Part shown: in pieces, positions 10,716 to 22,622 of the stretch
How positions within the stretch are numbered: position 1 is the first letter of the stretch
Layout of the letters: each line of letters opens with the position of its first letter
Assembly: GCA_946965045.2 (NCBI GenBank)
Contig: OX337238.1
Location: 1,860,001-1,924,000 of the forward strand
From: Epithemia pelagica
Lineage: Eukaryota > Bacillariophyta > Bacillariophyceae > Surirellales > Surirellaceae
Direction: 5' to 3'
Length of the DNA stretch: 64,000 nucleotides
Made by a program: the position numbers and the translations under genes
The notes under the pieces: generated by a model
What the model was told of the DNA's origin: nothing
Seen by the model: only the letters and a program-made list of their open reading frames with translations
Databases searched by the model: none

Positions 10716-10901
10716 GAAATACTGTAAAGAGTGCCTCGTTTCATTGCCATTACGAGATCACAGGAATCTGTCAAATCAGATTATTTAGTTAGCTTTCCAT
10801 CCAATAATGGATAAACTAACCACGCATTTCGAACTTCAAGGCCGAACAATCGGGTTGCGAGAATGTTTCTAAAAATTGCAAGAGATGCTGCACTTCTTGT
10901 C

Positions 10902-12737
10902 CTATAGACAAATGGCAGATGCCAGCTGTCGTTGTTTCTTCTCGCCTTTACCAGATGGCAAGTTTTTCTTTTTCTCCGCCTTGACAACGGGTTCGTCCGG
11001 TTTTGCATCCTTTGATGATCTTGTTTCGGAACTGGTCGCATCGAAAACGGATGCCTGGATTGGAGCGGCATTGGTGGGCCTATTTCCCACAGAAAGCAAC
11101 GATAGTTCATCAAGCAGTTCATCCACGTCGATATCTTCTTCCTCTTGTGTTCCCGATGATCCTTTGCTCTCCTCTGGCTTTTCGTTTTCTGCTCTGCAGG
11201 ATACTTGACTCTCTTCTACGGAAGCAACTGGGTCTGGATAGGATTCCAACTCTTTCAAGAGCTCTTCGTCATCGAATTCTGTCTCCACATGGTCCGTGGT
11301 CATGGCCAATGCTGTAGCATCGACTTGTTCCAACTCTTCGGCCAATACGTCGGTAGTTTCCTCCGGAGAGGTAGTTACTGTTTCATGGGAGAGTCGCAAA
11401 TTCTTGAGTGTTTCCGCAGTCTGTTGCATGGCTTGATGAATCAAATGTGTATCTCCTGCCCGTTCCAGAGCCATCTTTTGCTTTTCGAGATTATCCAAAT
11501 GGCCGTAAGAGATATCAATTTCATGCTGAAAGTTCCTCTTTCGTTGAATCTGGAACAACGCTCCCTTCTTATTGCCCTTTGCCTTACAACTCCGGGCATT
11601 TTCGATAGCTTTCCCCGCTTGATCTTCCAATGCTGTTATTCGAGTGTGAATCTGGTCCACGGCGACGTCCAGGTCATAAATAGCCACTTGAACATCGACC
11701 GTTGTGGAAGGATCCGAGACCACAATCAAGTCAGGTTTGCCAAGTTGTTGTCGATTGATCTTTTGAACATGTCCAGATGCCACAAGAATGTCCAGTAGAA
11801 AAGTGAATTGCTGCGAAGGTAGTTTGGATATAAGGGTGGCAGTAGATACATCCGCTTTGTCGTAAGTGGGTTGTGCATTTATCCATTCGTTTACAAGGCC
11901 TAGCGCAGAGCTTCGTGATGACGACTCTTGTAAGGGAACTATCTGAGGAGGCCCGGTTTGTACGATCTGCTTCAAGCATTCCAAACAGGAGAGAGTGAAA
12001 TCCACATTAAGGATTGGTTCTTCCTTGTCCACCGCACACGGCTCACGTTGGACGCGCTGCACGTCAAGGTCCTCTTGGTTGACAATGTAAGTTTCACCGG
12101 CATTGAGAGGTGGAATGTCGTCATAGTCTCCCCGTGTTCCAGCTAATGGGCTCGTCAACATATCGAAGGGCATCATGGCAATGTTGGCGGCTTGGCTGGC
12201 AGCCGAATAAGCGAGTGAGAAAACAGAAGAGGATTTCGAGGGAGTCGCAGCAACTGCTGCAGATTCACTGTCACCAATGTTGGACGACAGTTGAAATCGT
12301 TGAAAAATCTCAAGGGAAGCCTTTTTACGTTCACTCCATAGTAATACATCCTTGTCATAATAGTCTGGAGCGGAAGCAATGTTGTCATATCCGTGGTCGG
12401 CAATTTGCTGAATGCTACAGCAAAGTTCCGATCTCGAAACGCAAGTTGATCGATGTGCTTCTTTCCAGCTGACTGGCGACTTCTTCTTCTTCTTCTTCGT
12501 GTGTGCCTTTGTCATTACTGCTTTGTTTGGTTTCTTGTTCTTTTTCAAATTTTCATTGACATGTCCCGTTCGCGTTGGTGATGACTTTTTCCGTGTCGTC
12601 CGTGGAGAACCGGCAGCTGCAGCAGTTACGGATTTTTCAGCTCGTCTCCCTGGTGAATTCGTCGTCTCGGCTCGTTGTTGCTGCTTCTGCTGACGGTCCT
12701 GATCTTTGCTGGAGGAGAGGCCGAATCCGAAAGGCAT
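10902..12737 (-). CDS. CHMP7: ESCRT-III protein, CHMP7-like (Snf7 domain)
   Basis: 611 residues. The family works in membrane scission and, for CHMP7, nuclear-envelope resealing and quality control. The N-terminal 90 residues are basic and low-complexity, with a run of lysines near residue 85. Residues ~90-330 would be the winged-helix-like part of CHMP7 (LPSQQFTFLLDILVASGHV). Residues ~350-470 are the Snf7 helical hairpin, rich in Lys/Gln/Glu heptads (ITALEDQAGKAIENARSCK, KGNKKGALFQIQRKR). The tail is acidic and disordered, with DDEELLKELE and DVDELLDELSLL repeats suited to MIM-type contacts with Vps4. The length is above the human protein (about 450) because of the extra N-terminus. Convergent with the lipid-enzyme gene, 186 bp apart. 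Confidence 0.7.
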   Translation of the reverse strand: MPFGFGLSSSKDQDRQQKQQQRAETTNSPGRRAEKSVTAAAAGSPRTTRKKSSPTRTGHVNENLKKNKKPNKAVMTKAHTKKKKKKSPVSWKEAHRSTCVSRSELCCSIQQIADHGYDNIASAPDYYDKDVLLWSERKKASLEIFQRFQLSSNIGDSESAAVAATPSKSSSVFSLAYSAASQAANIAMMPFDMLTSPLAGTRGDYDDIPPLNAGETYIVNQEDLDVQRVQREPCAVDKEEPILNVDFTLSCLECLKQIVQTGPPQIVPLQESSSRSSALGLVNEWINAQPTYDKADVSTATLISKLPSQQFTFLLDILVASGHVQKINRQQLGKPDLIVVSDPSTTVDVQVAIYDLDVAVDQIHTRITALEDQAGKAIENARSCKAKGNKKGALFQIQRKRNFQHEIDISYGHLDNLEKQKMALERAGDTHLIHQAMQQTAETLKNLRLSHETVTTSPEETTDVLAEELEQVDATALAMTTDHVETEFDDEELLKELESYPDPVASVEESQVSCRAENEKPEESKGSSGTQEEEDIDVDELLDELSLLSVGNRPTNAAPIQASVFDATSSETRSSKDAKPDEPVVKAEKKKNLPSGKGEKKQRQLASAICL

Positions 12738-13506
12738 ACTTTATATGCTCCTGGGGTAAATGAAACTTCCTTGTCCACAGGAGGAAAACGTCCTTTCTTC
12801 TTCTCTCTGTCATTTTTTTGGGTTCTGTGATGGTCGATTCGTGATTCGATCGCAGAACCGCACATGCACACGCGACACGCGTCACGCGTTCCAATCGTTG
12901 CGTGTATCTGTGTTGAGCAACTTCGTCTTGGTGCCCCTATTTCGTTTAAAATCCACACAAACAAGGTGTCTCTTCGACTTTCGACTATAAAAAAAGACTT
13001 GATCGCTGACGTGAGTTTTGTTTGATGAGACGATTTATTTGCGTTGACGATCAAACCAAGATACTCAAGCAACCCCCTACTCTTAGCTAGCTAGAGCTCT
13101 AGCTACTACCGGTAGTGAGCTACTCCTACTACCTGGTCTCTGAGTACCATAGAAGAGTCGGACAGTTCGTGTCTGAAACATGACTGAGTTAGCCTCGGGA
13201 CACGACACCGCACGGCAGCGTCTTTTTGCTCGCCATTGTTGCGAAGGTAGAAAACAGAAAAGTCCAACCAGAAGATTGTGTATTGACTTCTGTCGGAGTG
13301 GAGAGCAAGAAGGTACTCGAGACATAGAAAATAAGTCCTTTCTGACTTTATTTCAATTGATGTATCGTTTCGTTCGTTCCTGTGCTGGACAACGTGACCT
13401 CTACCACCATTCAATAAGACGGAGCAATTACCACGCAACAACTTTCAGTCGTCGGGCGAGTCGCAAAAGTACGAAAAACAGCTCTCTTGTTGTACAATCA
13501 GGCAAG
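12738..13506. promoter_or_regulatory. Divergent promoter region between CHMP7-like and DnaJ genes
   Basis: About 770 bp. It holds GACACGCGTCACGCG-like palindromic GC-rich bits near 12880 and a run of TAGCTAGCTAGAGCTCTAGCTA at about 13085-13106. An in-frame extension of the DnaJ ORF to upstream ATGs (13360 or 13180) crosses part of it, so its right border is uncertain. Confidence 0.4.
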
Positions 13507-15616
13507 ATGATGAGTCCATCAGGACCCGGAGAAGGACAGGAGAAGAATGAGGACCAAGATAGTTCTCTAACTCCCGAAGAAATTGAACAAAAAGCAAAGA
13601 TGGAAAAAGATTTGGAAAAGGTACGTCGTGCTTACGAATGAGGTTGCTCGGGTGGTCCCTTTATTATTTGATGCCTTCAAGTTATGCCATGTTGTTATGT
13701 GCATCACTCGTAAAGGGAAGAAGAAAAGATCCCACACCAACAGCCGCACCTCGTCGGTATTCGGTCGTTTTGTGGTATAAAATTTCTGGGTAACATGTTT
13801 CATTCCTTACGAGCCTTCTGCAGTCTTGGATGACAGTGTTTCTAACACTTCTTGTCAACACATTCTCTTTTGAAACTGGAAGGAACGAGAAGTTTTTGAT
13901 GCTCTGTTTAGCACGCGAAAGCCGAAGGACGGGTGGGCGGGTCTTTCTAGCGGTCTAAAGAGTGTCGGTAAGGGGGTCGTTGCAGGTGCCGCGAATCTTG
14001 TTGCACAACCCATTGTTGGGGCTCAACAGGCAGGTATGAAAGGATTCTTCACGGGTTTGGCCACCGGCGTTGCCTCCGCGGTGGCGTTACCTGTTGCTGG
14101 TGTTTGCGTCGGTGCGTATCAAGTAGGAAGAGGTCTGGCCAACACAGGAGAAGCTGTCACAAGTGCAAAGAAGGGAATGTTATGGGACGAAGAAAACCGT
14201 GAATGGTATTATTATTCATTGGATAAAGAAGTAGAGCAGCTCAAGGAACAAGAAGCGGAGCTGAAAGAGAAAAAATCAACCAGTAATATAGGCGGTGGAA
14301 CTTCTTTTGGCGCAGAGGAAAGACAAGTGAAGGATCGTGCATACTACGACCTCCTGAAGGTTTCGACGAACGCTACAGATGCAGAACTCAAGAAAGCGTA
14401 CTACAAAGAGGCCAGATTGGTCCATCCTGACAAAAACCCTGGTGATCCCGAGGCTGCGAAGAGGTTCCAAGAGCTTGGACACGCCTATCAAATCTTGAGG
14501 GACGAACATAGTCGAGCTCATTATGACAAAAATGGTGTATCTGAAGACGCCGCCGCAGAAATGAAAGTAACTGACATTGACCCGCACATATTCTTTTCAG
14601 TCATGTTTGGGTCTGAAGCCGTGAGACCCTATATTGGAGAACTGTGGATTGCTGATAAGACTGATACTCTTATGAAAGAACATATGATGCAAGGTGCCGA
14701 ACAACCGGAAGATATGGATGATGAATCGTTTATGACACAGCATGTATTGCGATCGACGGAAGAAAGTCTGAAGCAGAAGAAACGAGAAGTTAAGTGTGCC
14801 ATCAATTTGCGTGAACGCATCGAACCCTTTGTCGACGGATCTCAGGATGAATCGGAGTTTATTGCGGTCTGTCAAGAGGAAGCGGCAAACATAACGAAAG
14901 GTGCGTTTGGCGATGTTTTCTGCACCGCAATTGGTTACGCCTTGGAATCAGAAGCAGACACCTTCATTGGAACACACACAAGTCAGTTTGGTTTGGAAGG
15001 AACAGCCGCCAGTATGCGGAAAAAAGGATATGCGTTCTCAAATCAAATGAGACTAATCGGCGCTGGAATAGGTGCTGCAAGAGCAGGTTCACGTGCATAC
15101 CAGGAAATGGACAAGCTTCAAAAGGAGCAGCAGCAGAAGATGGAAAATGGCGCCGAGGAAGGTGCAAATGGAACGACAACAGCAAGTTCCACTGCTGACA
15201 ACAACCGAACTTCTGACCAGCAACGTCTGAGGCAGGCCACGGAGAAAATTGAAGAGTCTCTTCCAGCGATTCTTGAACTAGCATGGGCCATTAATGTCCA
15301 GGACATCACTCGGACGCTCCGTCATGTTTGCAGACGTCTTTTCCATGACCAAGCCGAATCACTTTCTTTGGAAATGCGCGTGCAGAGGGCAAAGGGTGTG
15401 AAGATTCTTGGTCGAGAATTTTATCAAATGGGTAAAGTGGCAAAATCCACTAGCGTCAGCGAAGTTGATGCGTCGACCATTCGCACTCGGGCAGAAGTCG
15501 CTGCGATGACGGTACTGGCAAAGGCTCAAGGTCAAGAAGTATCAGATAGAGATGCTGAGCAGCTCATTCGACAAGCCCGTGAAATGGAGTCTGCACGACA
15601 ACAACAAGATCTCTAG
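13507..15616 (+). CDS. DnaJ (Hsp40) cochaperone with DnaJ-X-type C-terminus, two exons
   Basis: Two exons: 13507-13620 and 13883-15616, joined across an intron that opens GTACGT and closes with AG at 13881-13882; both junctions are phase 0 and give 615 residues. After the junction comes a Gly/Ala/Val-rich hydrophobic region (KSVGKGVVAGAANLVAQP and on), then a J-domain with YYDLLKV, the Hsp70-stimulating HPD in RLVHPDKNPGD, and HAYQILRDEHSRAHYD. The C-terminal ~330 residues match the DnaJ-X type (VTDIDPHIFFSVMFG; yeast Caj1/Djp1 and plant relatives), a class linked to peroxisome or organelle import in yeast. Upstream in-frame ATGs at 13360 and 13180 would add a basic Arg/Ser-rich leader that could act as a targeting sequence; 13507 is the conservative start. 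The intron acceptor is a best choice among several AGs. Confidence 0.8.
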
Positions 15617-16591
15617 TAGGCATTGTCTTCGGGTATAAAACGATGGCATCGCTACGAGGAACGTAGGCGACCACCCGACAGAAAGTTTTGAACCGCTTGA
15701 CATTGTAGGACACGCTCTTCTTGACAAAATACTAGTAACATAGTTCTATAGACAATGTCGCATATAAAATACTAGTTACATAGTCCTATAGACGATGTCT
15801 TATATTGACAACTCCCTCGAGCTTCATCGATCGCATATTTGGCAATAGCTCGAGGACGAGAAAATCATCAACCAAGTACCTAAAAAACAAAAAAACTTCG
15901 ACGAAGTGGGAGGTGCCTAAAGACGGTGCTCGCTCATGGGTCTCTTCTATGAACGTTCTTGTCACACTTGAAAAATCAGATCCATACGGATACACGCATT
16001 CTCTGTCTCCACAATTTCGTTGGCCCCAAGTTCGGCAGTCCTTCTGTTTCCGCTGCAACGCAAATTTGTCGAAAGATAATATCCGGCTTCCTTTGGTTTG
16101 CCTTTGAGAGAATTCCATCCCAGAAGTTTGTCGTGATCTGTTGTCATAAACTTGTCCCCATATCCCAGATGCCATATGCGAGGCCTGTTTTCTCTCTAGT
16201 CTCTACCTAGTCTAGAGTTCCGCTATCTCTTATCAACAAACATCGCTCTCAATGATGATGCTACCTTGCCGCAAGCCCGCATGACGACGACCTACTACCT
16301 CTCTCTACCCCTCTGGCTCTACCAGAGTCGATGCGCGCGTTCGTGTAGGTCTCGCGGCGAGTCTCGCGAGTCGCGTGACGACCCAAATATTTCGCCACAC
16401 AACAAACAAGCACGCACACATTCCAAATTCCAAATCTTTTTAAACATTCCAGATTCCGGAACAGATCCACCTCTTCCTCCTCCCCAATCCCCAATATCTT
16501 CCTCACCACAGTTCCCAAGCACTTTTGACCGAGAAGAAACACAAATTTCAGTCATCTACCTATTCTGTCGCCTTACGACCATATCCCTACC
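15617..16591. other. Intergenic with a 40-bp tandem duplication
   Basis: 975 bp without a supported gene. At 15727-15806 a 40-bp unit (AATACTAGTAACATAG...) occurs twice with a few changes. A GC-rich stretch with TCGCGGCGAGTCTCGCGAG lies at about 16350, followed by pyrimidine-rich sequence before the next start codon. Confidence 0.5.
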
Positions 16592-17947
16592 ATGAAAACG
16601 AACATGAAAGGTATGAGCCACGGTGCACTGGATAACAAGAGGTTCACCTGCGAACTAACCGTTTTCTGTTCGTCCTCATTGTTGACCTCAGGAATGCTCC
16701 CGACAACTCGATGGAAGAACCTATCCCGTTTGATCGTTCTTTTACGTCGACCTCTAGTTTTCTTCATGATGCTCATGTTGGCTTTACTGTTTTCAATTAA
16801 GACAACAATAGTAGCTCCATGGCAGCTTGCTGATCGTCAAATGCAAACAGAATTTCTGGCTTCGAACAATTCCGTTTCGGAAGAGAATAATATCCATGGT
16901 GATTTCGCTGAAGGAGAAGAAGGCGACGATCGGGAGATTCCACCCCTGCTTCACTATATAGACAAGACAACTCAGTCAATCAAACATGACAAAGTCCAAG
17001 AACTTCTCGATTTCGTAATTGTGGGATTCCCCAAGACGGGAACAACTTTCCTCATGCGAAGCTGGCTTGGATCACACCCGGAGATATGTATGTTTGTAAG
17101 TACCTGGGTTTCAAAGAAAAGGTTCTAGCCACGGGATCAAGAGGGTTTACCGGAGACTTACAGCAACTTTCGTTTTCGCGTGTATATCATACTACCAAAG
17201 CCAGACGAAATGCACATCCGTGAGAATGGCGTTGTCAACTGGACATTAGCAATTGAGCGTATGCACGGTTTGTCATCCACTCTTTTATCGTGCAAAAGGG
17301 CTTTCAAAAGCCCTTCATTCATTCGAAGTCAGACGGGAATGGAAGGCCTCCGTGATGTATGGCCAGACACAAAGCTGGTAATCGGGTTGCGACATCCCGT
17401 TTCGTGGTTCCAGAGCTTTTACAATTACAAGATATATCGCCTCAACTCTACTCTGCCATCTCCAGCAGTGAACATGCCGTGCGGGGCAGATGGTGTTTGC
17501 GTAAGAGATGCAAACTTCCACACTGATATAGCGAAGCTCGCACTGACACCACTCAACAGCAAGAAGGAGATGGACCTTTTGGGTGTCTTTAGGCCATTCA
17601 ATCGAAACGGGGTTCTTGATCAACCGGTTCAGAATGAGGTCTTCCTCTATGAATACTCGGAACTACACACGGAAGATTTGCGTGTGGCTCTCACGAATTA
17701 CTTGGATTTGGAGACACCGTTGAAAAAACTGGGAGAATACCGAAATCATCAAACACTGACTAAGAAGCCGGGTCAAATTGACATATGCGAAGAACGACAT
17801 TCTGAAGTCCGGAGTGTTCTGGTAGAAATTGGAAGTGCAGCTGCTCAATGGATCAAAGAGTTCTTTCTCAAGTCGCCATCTGTCGTGACCACCGGGAGCT
17901 CGTTTGAGGATTCCCTTCTTCAGTGGCAAGTAGACCCCTGCAGTTGA
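16592..17947 (+). CDS. Golgi-type sulfotransferase-like protein, possible intron or break
   Basis: A type II membrane protein layout: a short cytosolic tail, a signal anchor (PLVFFMMLMLALLFSI, residues ~50-65), an acidic stem and a sulfotransferase domain. The PAPS 5'-phosphosulfate loop is FVIVGFPKTGTTFLMRSW; the 3'-phosphate motif is VIGLRHPVSWFQSFYNYK. The family moves sulfate from PAPS to sugars or proteins in the Golgi. The reading frame meets TAG at 17126-17128 right after a GTAAGT at 17096. The downstream part is in the same frame, so either a very short intron (33-60 nt; acceptors after 17128 or 17155 keep frame) or a nonsense codon separates the halves (16592-17128 and ~17156-17947). 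The usual segment after the P-loop helix looks shortened. Function is likely, integrity uncertain. Confidence 0.6.
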
Positions 17948-18278
17948 TCAACCAACGCGTAAAAGCAATTCAAGTTGCATTTTCACACAAGTCAAGAGCT
18001 GCCATTACCATGGTATCATTTCTACAGCCCTCTTGCTTTCTTCTGTAGATGAATCGTTAGTTGATAGACTAGTTGTTTGTACCGGAGCATTGTCTCCGTA
18101 TAACCGCTTATCTTGCATAGCAACTATTGATAAACTGTTCCTCTATATACTCTGTTTAGATAGCGCATCAATTGATTATCGTCTTAAACTATACACATCT
18201 ACTTTCTTAGTTAGTACTCGTAAACATGGATCCTGAATTTCTGATGTTTCGACACAAAATGCCCATATTGTAGGAGAT
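17948..18278. other. Convergent 3' region
   Basis: 331 bp between the sulfotransferase-like stop and the stop of the - strand propeller-like gene. It is AT-rich; nothing coding is seen. Confidence 0.4.
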
Positions 18279-20597
18279 CTATGAGAGGCTATATACTCTC
18301 ACATCTTCGCCTGTTCCAATCGTAACTGTGTTGCCATTTTCGGAAAAGGCGCAGTCAAGCGGAGGCGCCCCAACGGACTGAGATGCTACTCGAGTCCAGG
18401 CGTTATTGCCGTATTCATAGACTAGGAACCCACCTGTGTTCGTTCCAAAACCAACCAGATCACCTTGCCCACAAACACAACTTCCGATCCCTTCACCCGT
18501 ATCACCGGTAATTGGGCTTCCCAGCTGTGAAAACTCCGCGTTGCCAGATGTGGACGCTTCATAAACTACCACAACACCCTCACCGCTATTCGCGGTCGGG
18601 CCGCCAACGACAAATCTGGAAGCATCGGAGTTCATAAATTCGAGTGCCGTTCCCAATGACGCACCGGAGAAGCTCGAGTCCGTAAACACCTCATCCCAAT
18701 CAGATCCATTCCATTCATAAACTGCAACTTGACCATTTCCGGAAGCCTCACCTGGAGCCCCAACTATCAAGCTAGCCCCATCAGCACTCATGTCCAGGCT
18801 AGATCCTGTAAAGCTTTCTGCACTGCCTTTGATTACTGTTCCAATTGTTTGCCATGATGTCCCCGAGAATGTATACGTATATACTTTGCCAGAGTTCCGG
18901 GTAGTCATGTCGGAGCTAGAATATGCAGCAATAGAAAAGCGCGGAATATCGGTCGCCATGGCAACTGCCCCACCAAATAATCCAGCCGTTTCTGTAACCC
19001 CAAGGCCACCACGAATAGTGCCTCCAATTTCATTCCACTCATTACCGTCGAAGGTAAGATAATAGGCCGCACCATAGCTGTTAGTTACGCTTGTACCGTC
19101 AACATTAACTGTAGCTTCCGTGATGGGGGCACCAACTAAAACAGTAGGGTTTCCATTATCCACGGCCATATCGACAGTCATGCCAAATTCTTCTGTAGTT
19201 CCGTCTGAAATCACTACTGCTCGTTCCTCAATGTCAACTGAGTCTCCTTGTCGGACAAAAGTCAGGACTTGTCCACCATTGCTGCTTGGGTCGCCAATGG
19301 CTATGAATTCACCAGCCATGGCCACTGAAGCGCCAATTGTCTTCTCAGTATCAGAGTCTTGTACGGTCAACAACAAAGATGCTGTTTTGGGGGCCGGTGC
19401 TGGAGGTTGGGCCTGGAAAAGGAGGATAAGTGTGAGGGACTAGGACAAGAGTTGGAAGCGAAACAATAAAACTTTGCGTACCACAGGAGAGGCTGTTGGT
19501 TCTCCTGGTACTGGGGATACCGTTGGTGTCGGAGAGCCTGATGGAGCAGGTGTCCCAGCGGGTCCTGGAGTGACAACGACAGTTCTCGTCTCTTCATCAT
19601 CCTGTAACCATAGAACCAAAACGGTCACTGCACCACCCAATGCAAGAAGCAGGAAGAGGCAAGCAACTGACAAGCAAAAGCACAAACGATATTCATCCAT
19701 GCTATCGACGGTTCTCGCTTTGCTGACGCGAGGGTCGTACGCCACTGGTTGTACCCCTCTGGTATTCGCCAGCTCTTCGTCCTGAAACTGTTCATCATAA
19801 CCTTGTCCGCCATACCCTGATTGGGCATAGGCGGCAGCGCCATACGCAGGGTCTTCTTCATATTGCTCGGCTTCGCCTTGTTCGGCGTACTGATCGTGAC
19901 CGTATTGACCATAGGCCTGCCCATTTTGATCACCTTGGTCATAATCTTCGGTTCCATAAGCGGCCTCGCCATAACCGTCTTCGGGAGTTTCATCATCGAC
20001 CTCAGGTTCAACATCCTCAAGTTCATCAGCATCATCGTACTCCTCGTCCAAATCAACCGGTGGTGTACCCATTCCCTCATCGTCTTCCTCATCGTATTCC
20101 TCCTCCTCCTCTTCTTCGTCTTCCGGCTCCAAAGCTGGGGCTGCATTTGGGTCGTCTTTGTTAAACTCTTCTATCGACATTTCTGATCCACTCGCTTCAA
20201 GTTCGGGAGGATTATCGTCGTCGTCTGCACCGTCGTTTTGCTCAGTTTCATCATCGATATCATCAAGATCATCTCCAGGATCGTCATGATCTCCAACGTC
20301 CTCATCGTCTCCTTCACCGTCGTCTCCGTCTTCTTCTTCGCCGTCTTCATTCCCATCGTCGATTACTTCTTCCACAACATCACCATTCTCGGTGTCTTCT
20401 TCGACGACCTCTTCAAAGGTTTCGACGGTTACTTCTTCAACGTCTTCGCCGCCCTCAGCAGCTTGCCGTTGTCGCGCCATGATTGCGGCCAGTTTGTTTT
20501 GATCGTCTCCTGCCAGAGGCGGTGGTGCCATTGTATTTTTCTCTCCTTTTGGAGAAGCTGAGAAACTTGTAGCAGACTGGCGGAAGGAGCTCGACAT
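18279..20597 (-). CDS. Single-pass membrane protein with acidic tail and beta-propeller-like ectodomain (paralogue A)
   Basis: Two exons, 20597-19482 and 19412-18279, with a 69-bp intron (GTACGC...TTTTCCAG) in phase 0; 749 residues. The first ~270 residues are extremely acidic (runs of Glu/Asp, then Tyr/Gln/Gly-rich). One transmembrane span follows (CLSVACLFLLLALGGAVTVL), then a Pro/Thr/Ser linker (PSGSPTPTVSP). The C-terminal ~370 residues are built from repeats with motifs such as GASVAMAGEFIAIGDP, LIVGAPGEASGNGQVAVYEW and FVVGGPTANSGEGVVVVYE, the look of an FG-GAP/integrin-alpha-like propeller. The tail is most likely cytosolic and the propeller extracellular. Adhesion or binding is a family-based guess; the ligand is unknown. 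Its closest relation in the window is the divergent gene at 23111. Confidence 0.75.
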
Positions 20598-21245
20598 GAA
20601 TCAAAGTTGTAGGTAGGCAAGAGACTGTCGCTATGCCGTCTGCTAGTTGCCCTCAGAAAGAAGCAAAAGTGTGGAGGTCGTCACAAACGACCCGTCACTT
20701 CAGCACCTATAACCTCTTGTCAATGGTCTCGCCATAAAAAAGATTTTCGATCCCCGTCAACACAATCTCACACGATTGTCGTTTTCATCGACAGTGGCAG
20801 CTCTCCAATCAGGAGCAACCACAAATCAAAGACGTCGCTTAGAGCTTTCAAACTTTTTCCAACGCAAGAAAGTTCGAGTACGAGTAGAGAGTACTGGTAG
20901 CTACTGGATAAATTCATAAGTAGCTCCAACCAGTTTCCTAAAACTATATCGACTTAACCCTCATCCTGTTGGTGAAATTGCCCATGAAGAATTTAGCCTG
21001 ACTACCAGGGTTAGCCCAATACGATGTCGAGGTAGAGGCCATCAGTTACTCCTTCTTTGTACGATCATCCACGTACAGAGAAGTCGTGGATGAGATTGTA
21101 CTGGATCTCTTTTCGTCGAGCGTGCCCGCGTTCACACGAGCGGATCCTTGCGGGAATTAAAAGGTAGTTCTTCTAGTTGTGTACTTGTATTTGTAGTACC
21201 TACTATCTTGCTCAGTGTAAGTTAAGTTTCCGTTGCGGATTTGAA
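20598..21245. promoter_or_regulatory. Upstream region of paralogue A
   Basis: About 650 bp upstream of the - strand propeller-like gene. It holds a CATCCACGTACAGAGAAGTCGTGGATG hairpin at 21068-21094 and CTGGTAGCTACTGG near 20894. No ORF is supported. Confidence 0.35.
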
Positions 21246-22622
21246 CCCTCGGTATCAGTGTCCACTGCTTAGCTGTTTTTTGTCTGTGCCACCTTCATAG
21301 GTTCCCAAGTGGACACAGACAGGAAATTTCACTTTTCGTCTGTCCTTTTCACCAATATGATTCCTCGTGCTGGTGGAAATGCCGGCGTGCAAGTAGCCGT
21401 TGGCGGTTGGCACCTTCCTGTGACCGTGACCACGATTCAAATTTGGAATCCTTTCATACTAGTCACAAAAAATTTCACGCGGTGTCAAAAACATCGACAT
21501 TGACCATGAAGCGAGCTCTTTACGAATCCTTGTGACCTGAAGCAGTATTTTGGTTGGTTTTCTCTCTTGCTACTTGTTGTTTGTCTCTTAGCTTCTTTCA
21601 TGCCCTGCATAGTTTTCTCACACGTTATCTCATTTATCTTTGTCCATGTTAAAGTTGATGGTTTGTTCTCCTTTGATTTCGTCGCAATGAAACGGAGGAC
21701 AAGTCATTGTAGGCCATTTGCCACAACTTTTCCTTTGCTTTATTCGTAGTGCTGTTTGATTGTTGGTTGGTTGTCTTCATATCTTTGTAGCATGTTTTTT
21801 TACACTCATCATTGTGTTTTGCCCATCCATCATCCGTGTCGACCACAGAACCTTTCGTTGAGTGGTAGATCTAGATGACGACAACTGCAGCATCTTGTTG
21901 TCACTAGTCCTACTATAACTAGAGGAGTAGTCGTCATGGATCATAGAGTCTATCGGATATGCTGGAAGATGGCTTCTTACCTGCTTCAGAGTGTCATGGT
22001 TGTTGAAAACAAGGAAATAACACGCTGCAACGGTCTTACAAAACCTATGAAAGATGAGAACTAAACTACAGATAAAAACTCCTCCAAAATTCAAAGAAAA
22101 GAAGCTCTATGTTGTGGTTTCCAATTTTAAGCCGAGGCTGGAATGGAGAATAGGCATTCCATAGGCACAAAACTTTCGCTCTCAAAGAAGTGGAGAGAGA
22201 CAGTTGGCGAATGGAGAATATCAGAAGAGAAAAACGAATACAAGAGTGAGGGAGAAGTTAGAATGACAGTACAAGAGCTGTTGTCATGGAAACATTTTGT
22301 GCGTTCAAACTTACCTCAATTGCATGAAAGGCGACAATTCATGCCATGCCATTGTGAACTGTGATGGCCTCTGTGTGATTTTATGGCGGATTTGGATGGC
22401 GCATTCTGCGAAGACCAACCAACCGTCATCCACGCAGGGCCGCTTGCTGGGCTTGCGTCTGTTTCATGAACTGTGAAAACTCCAGCTGGGTATGCGCGCC
22501 AATTTGCTTTTTAGCCATTTCAATTTGAGACAAAAAGGAAATTTCCTGTCTGTGTCCACCTGGGAACCTATGAAGGTGGCACAGACAAAAAACAGCTAAG
22601 CAGTGGACACTGATACCGAGGG
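21246..22622. mobile_element. Non-autonomous DNA transposon with 85-bp terminal inverted repeats
   Basis: The two ends, 21246-21330 and 22538-22622, are inverted copies of each other with only a single obvious mismatch (AAGTGG against AGGTGG). Both outer ends read CCCTCGGTATCAGTGTCC. The 1.2-kb interior has no ORF with family features. Long TIRs of this kind suit a MULE-like or foldback element; no clear target duplication was found, so the superfamily stays open. Confidence 0.8.

Noticed and set aside
12760-13072. Short frames between CHMP7-like and DnaJ genes
   Set aside because: Low-complexity readings of promoter sequence, on both strands and without conserved-looking blocks.
21234-21250. 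TTTGAACCC as a tRNA T-loop
   Set aside because: No acceptor stem or anticodon arm can be paired around it; it lies at the TIR border of the 1.4-kb element.
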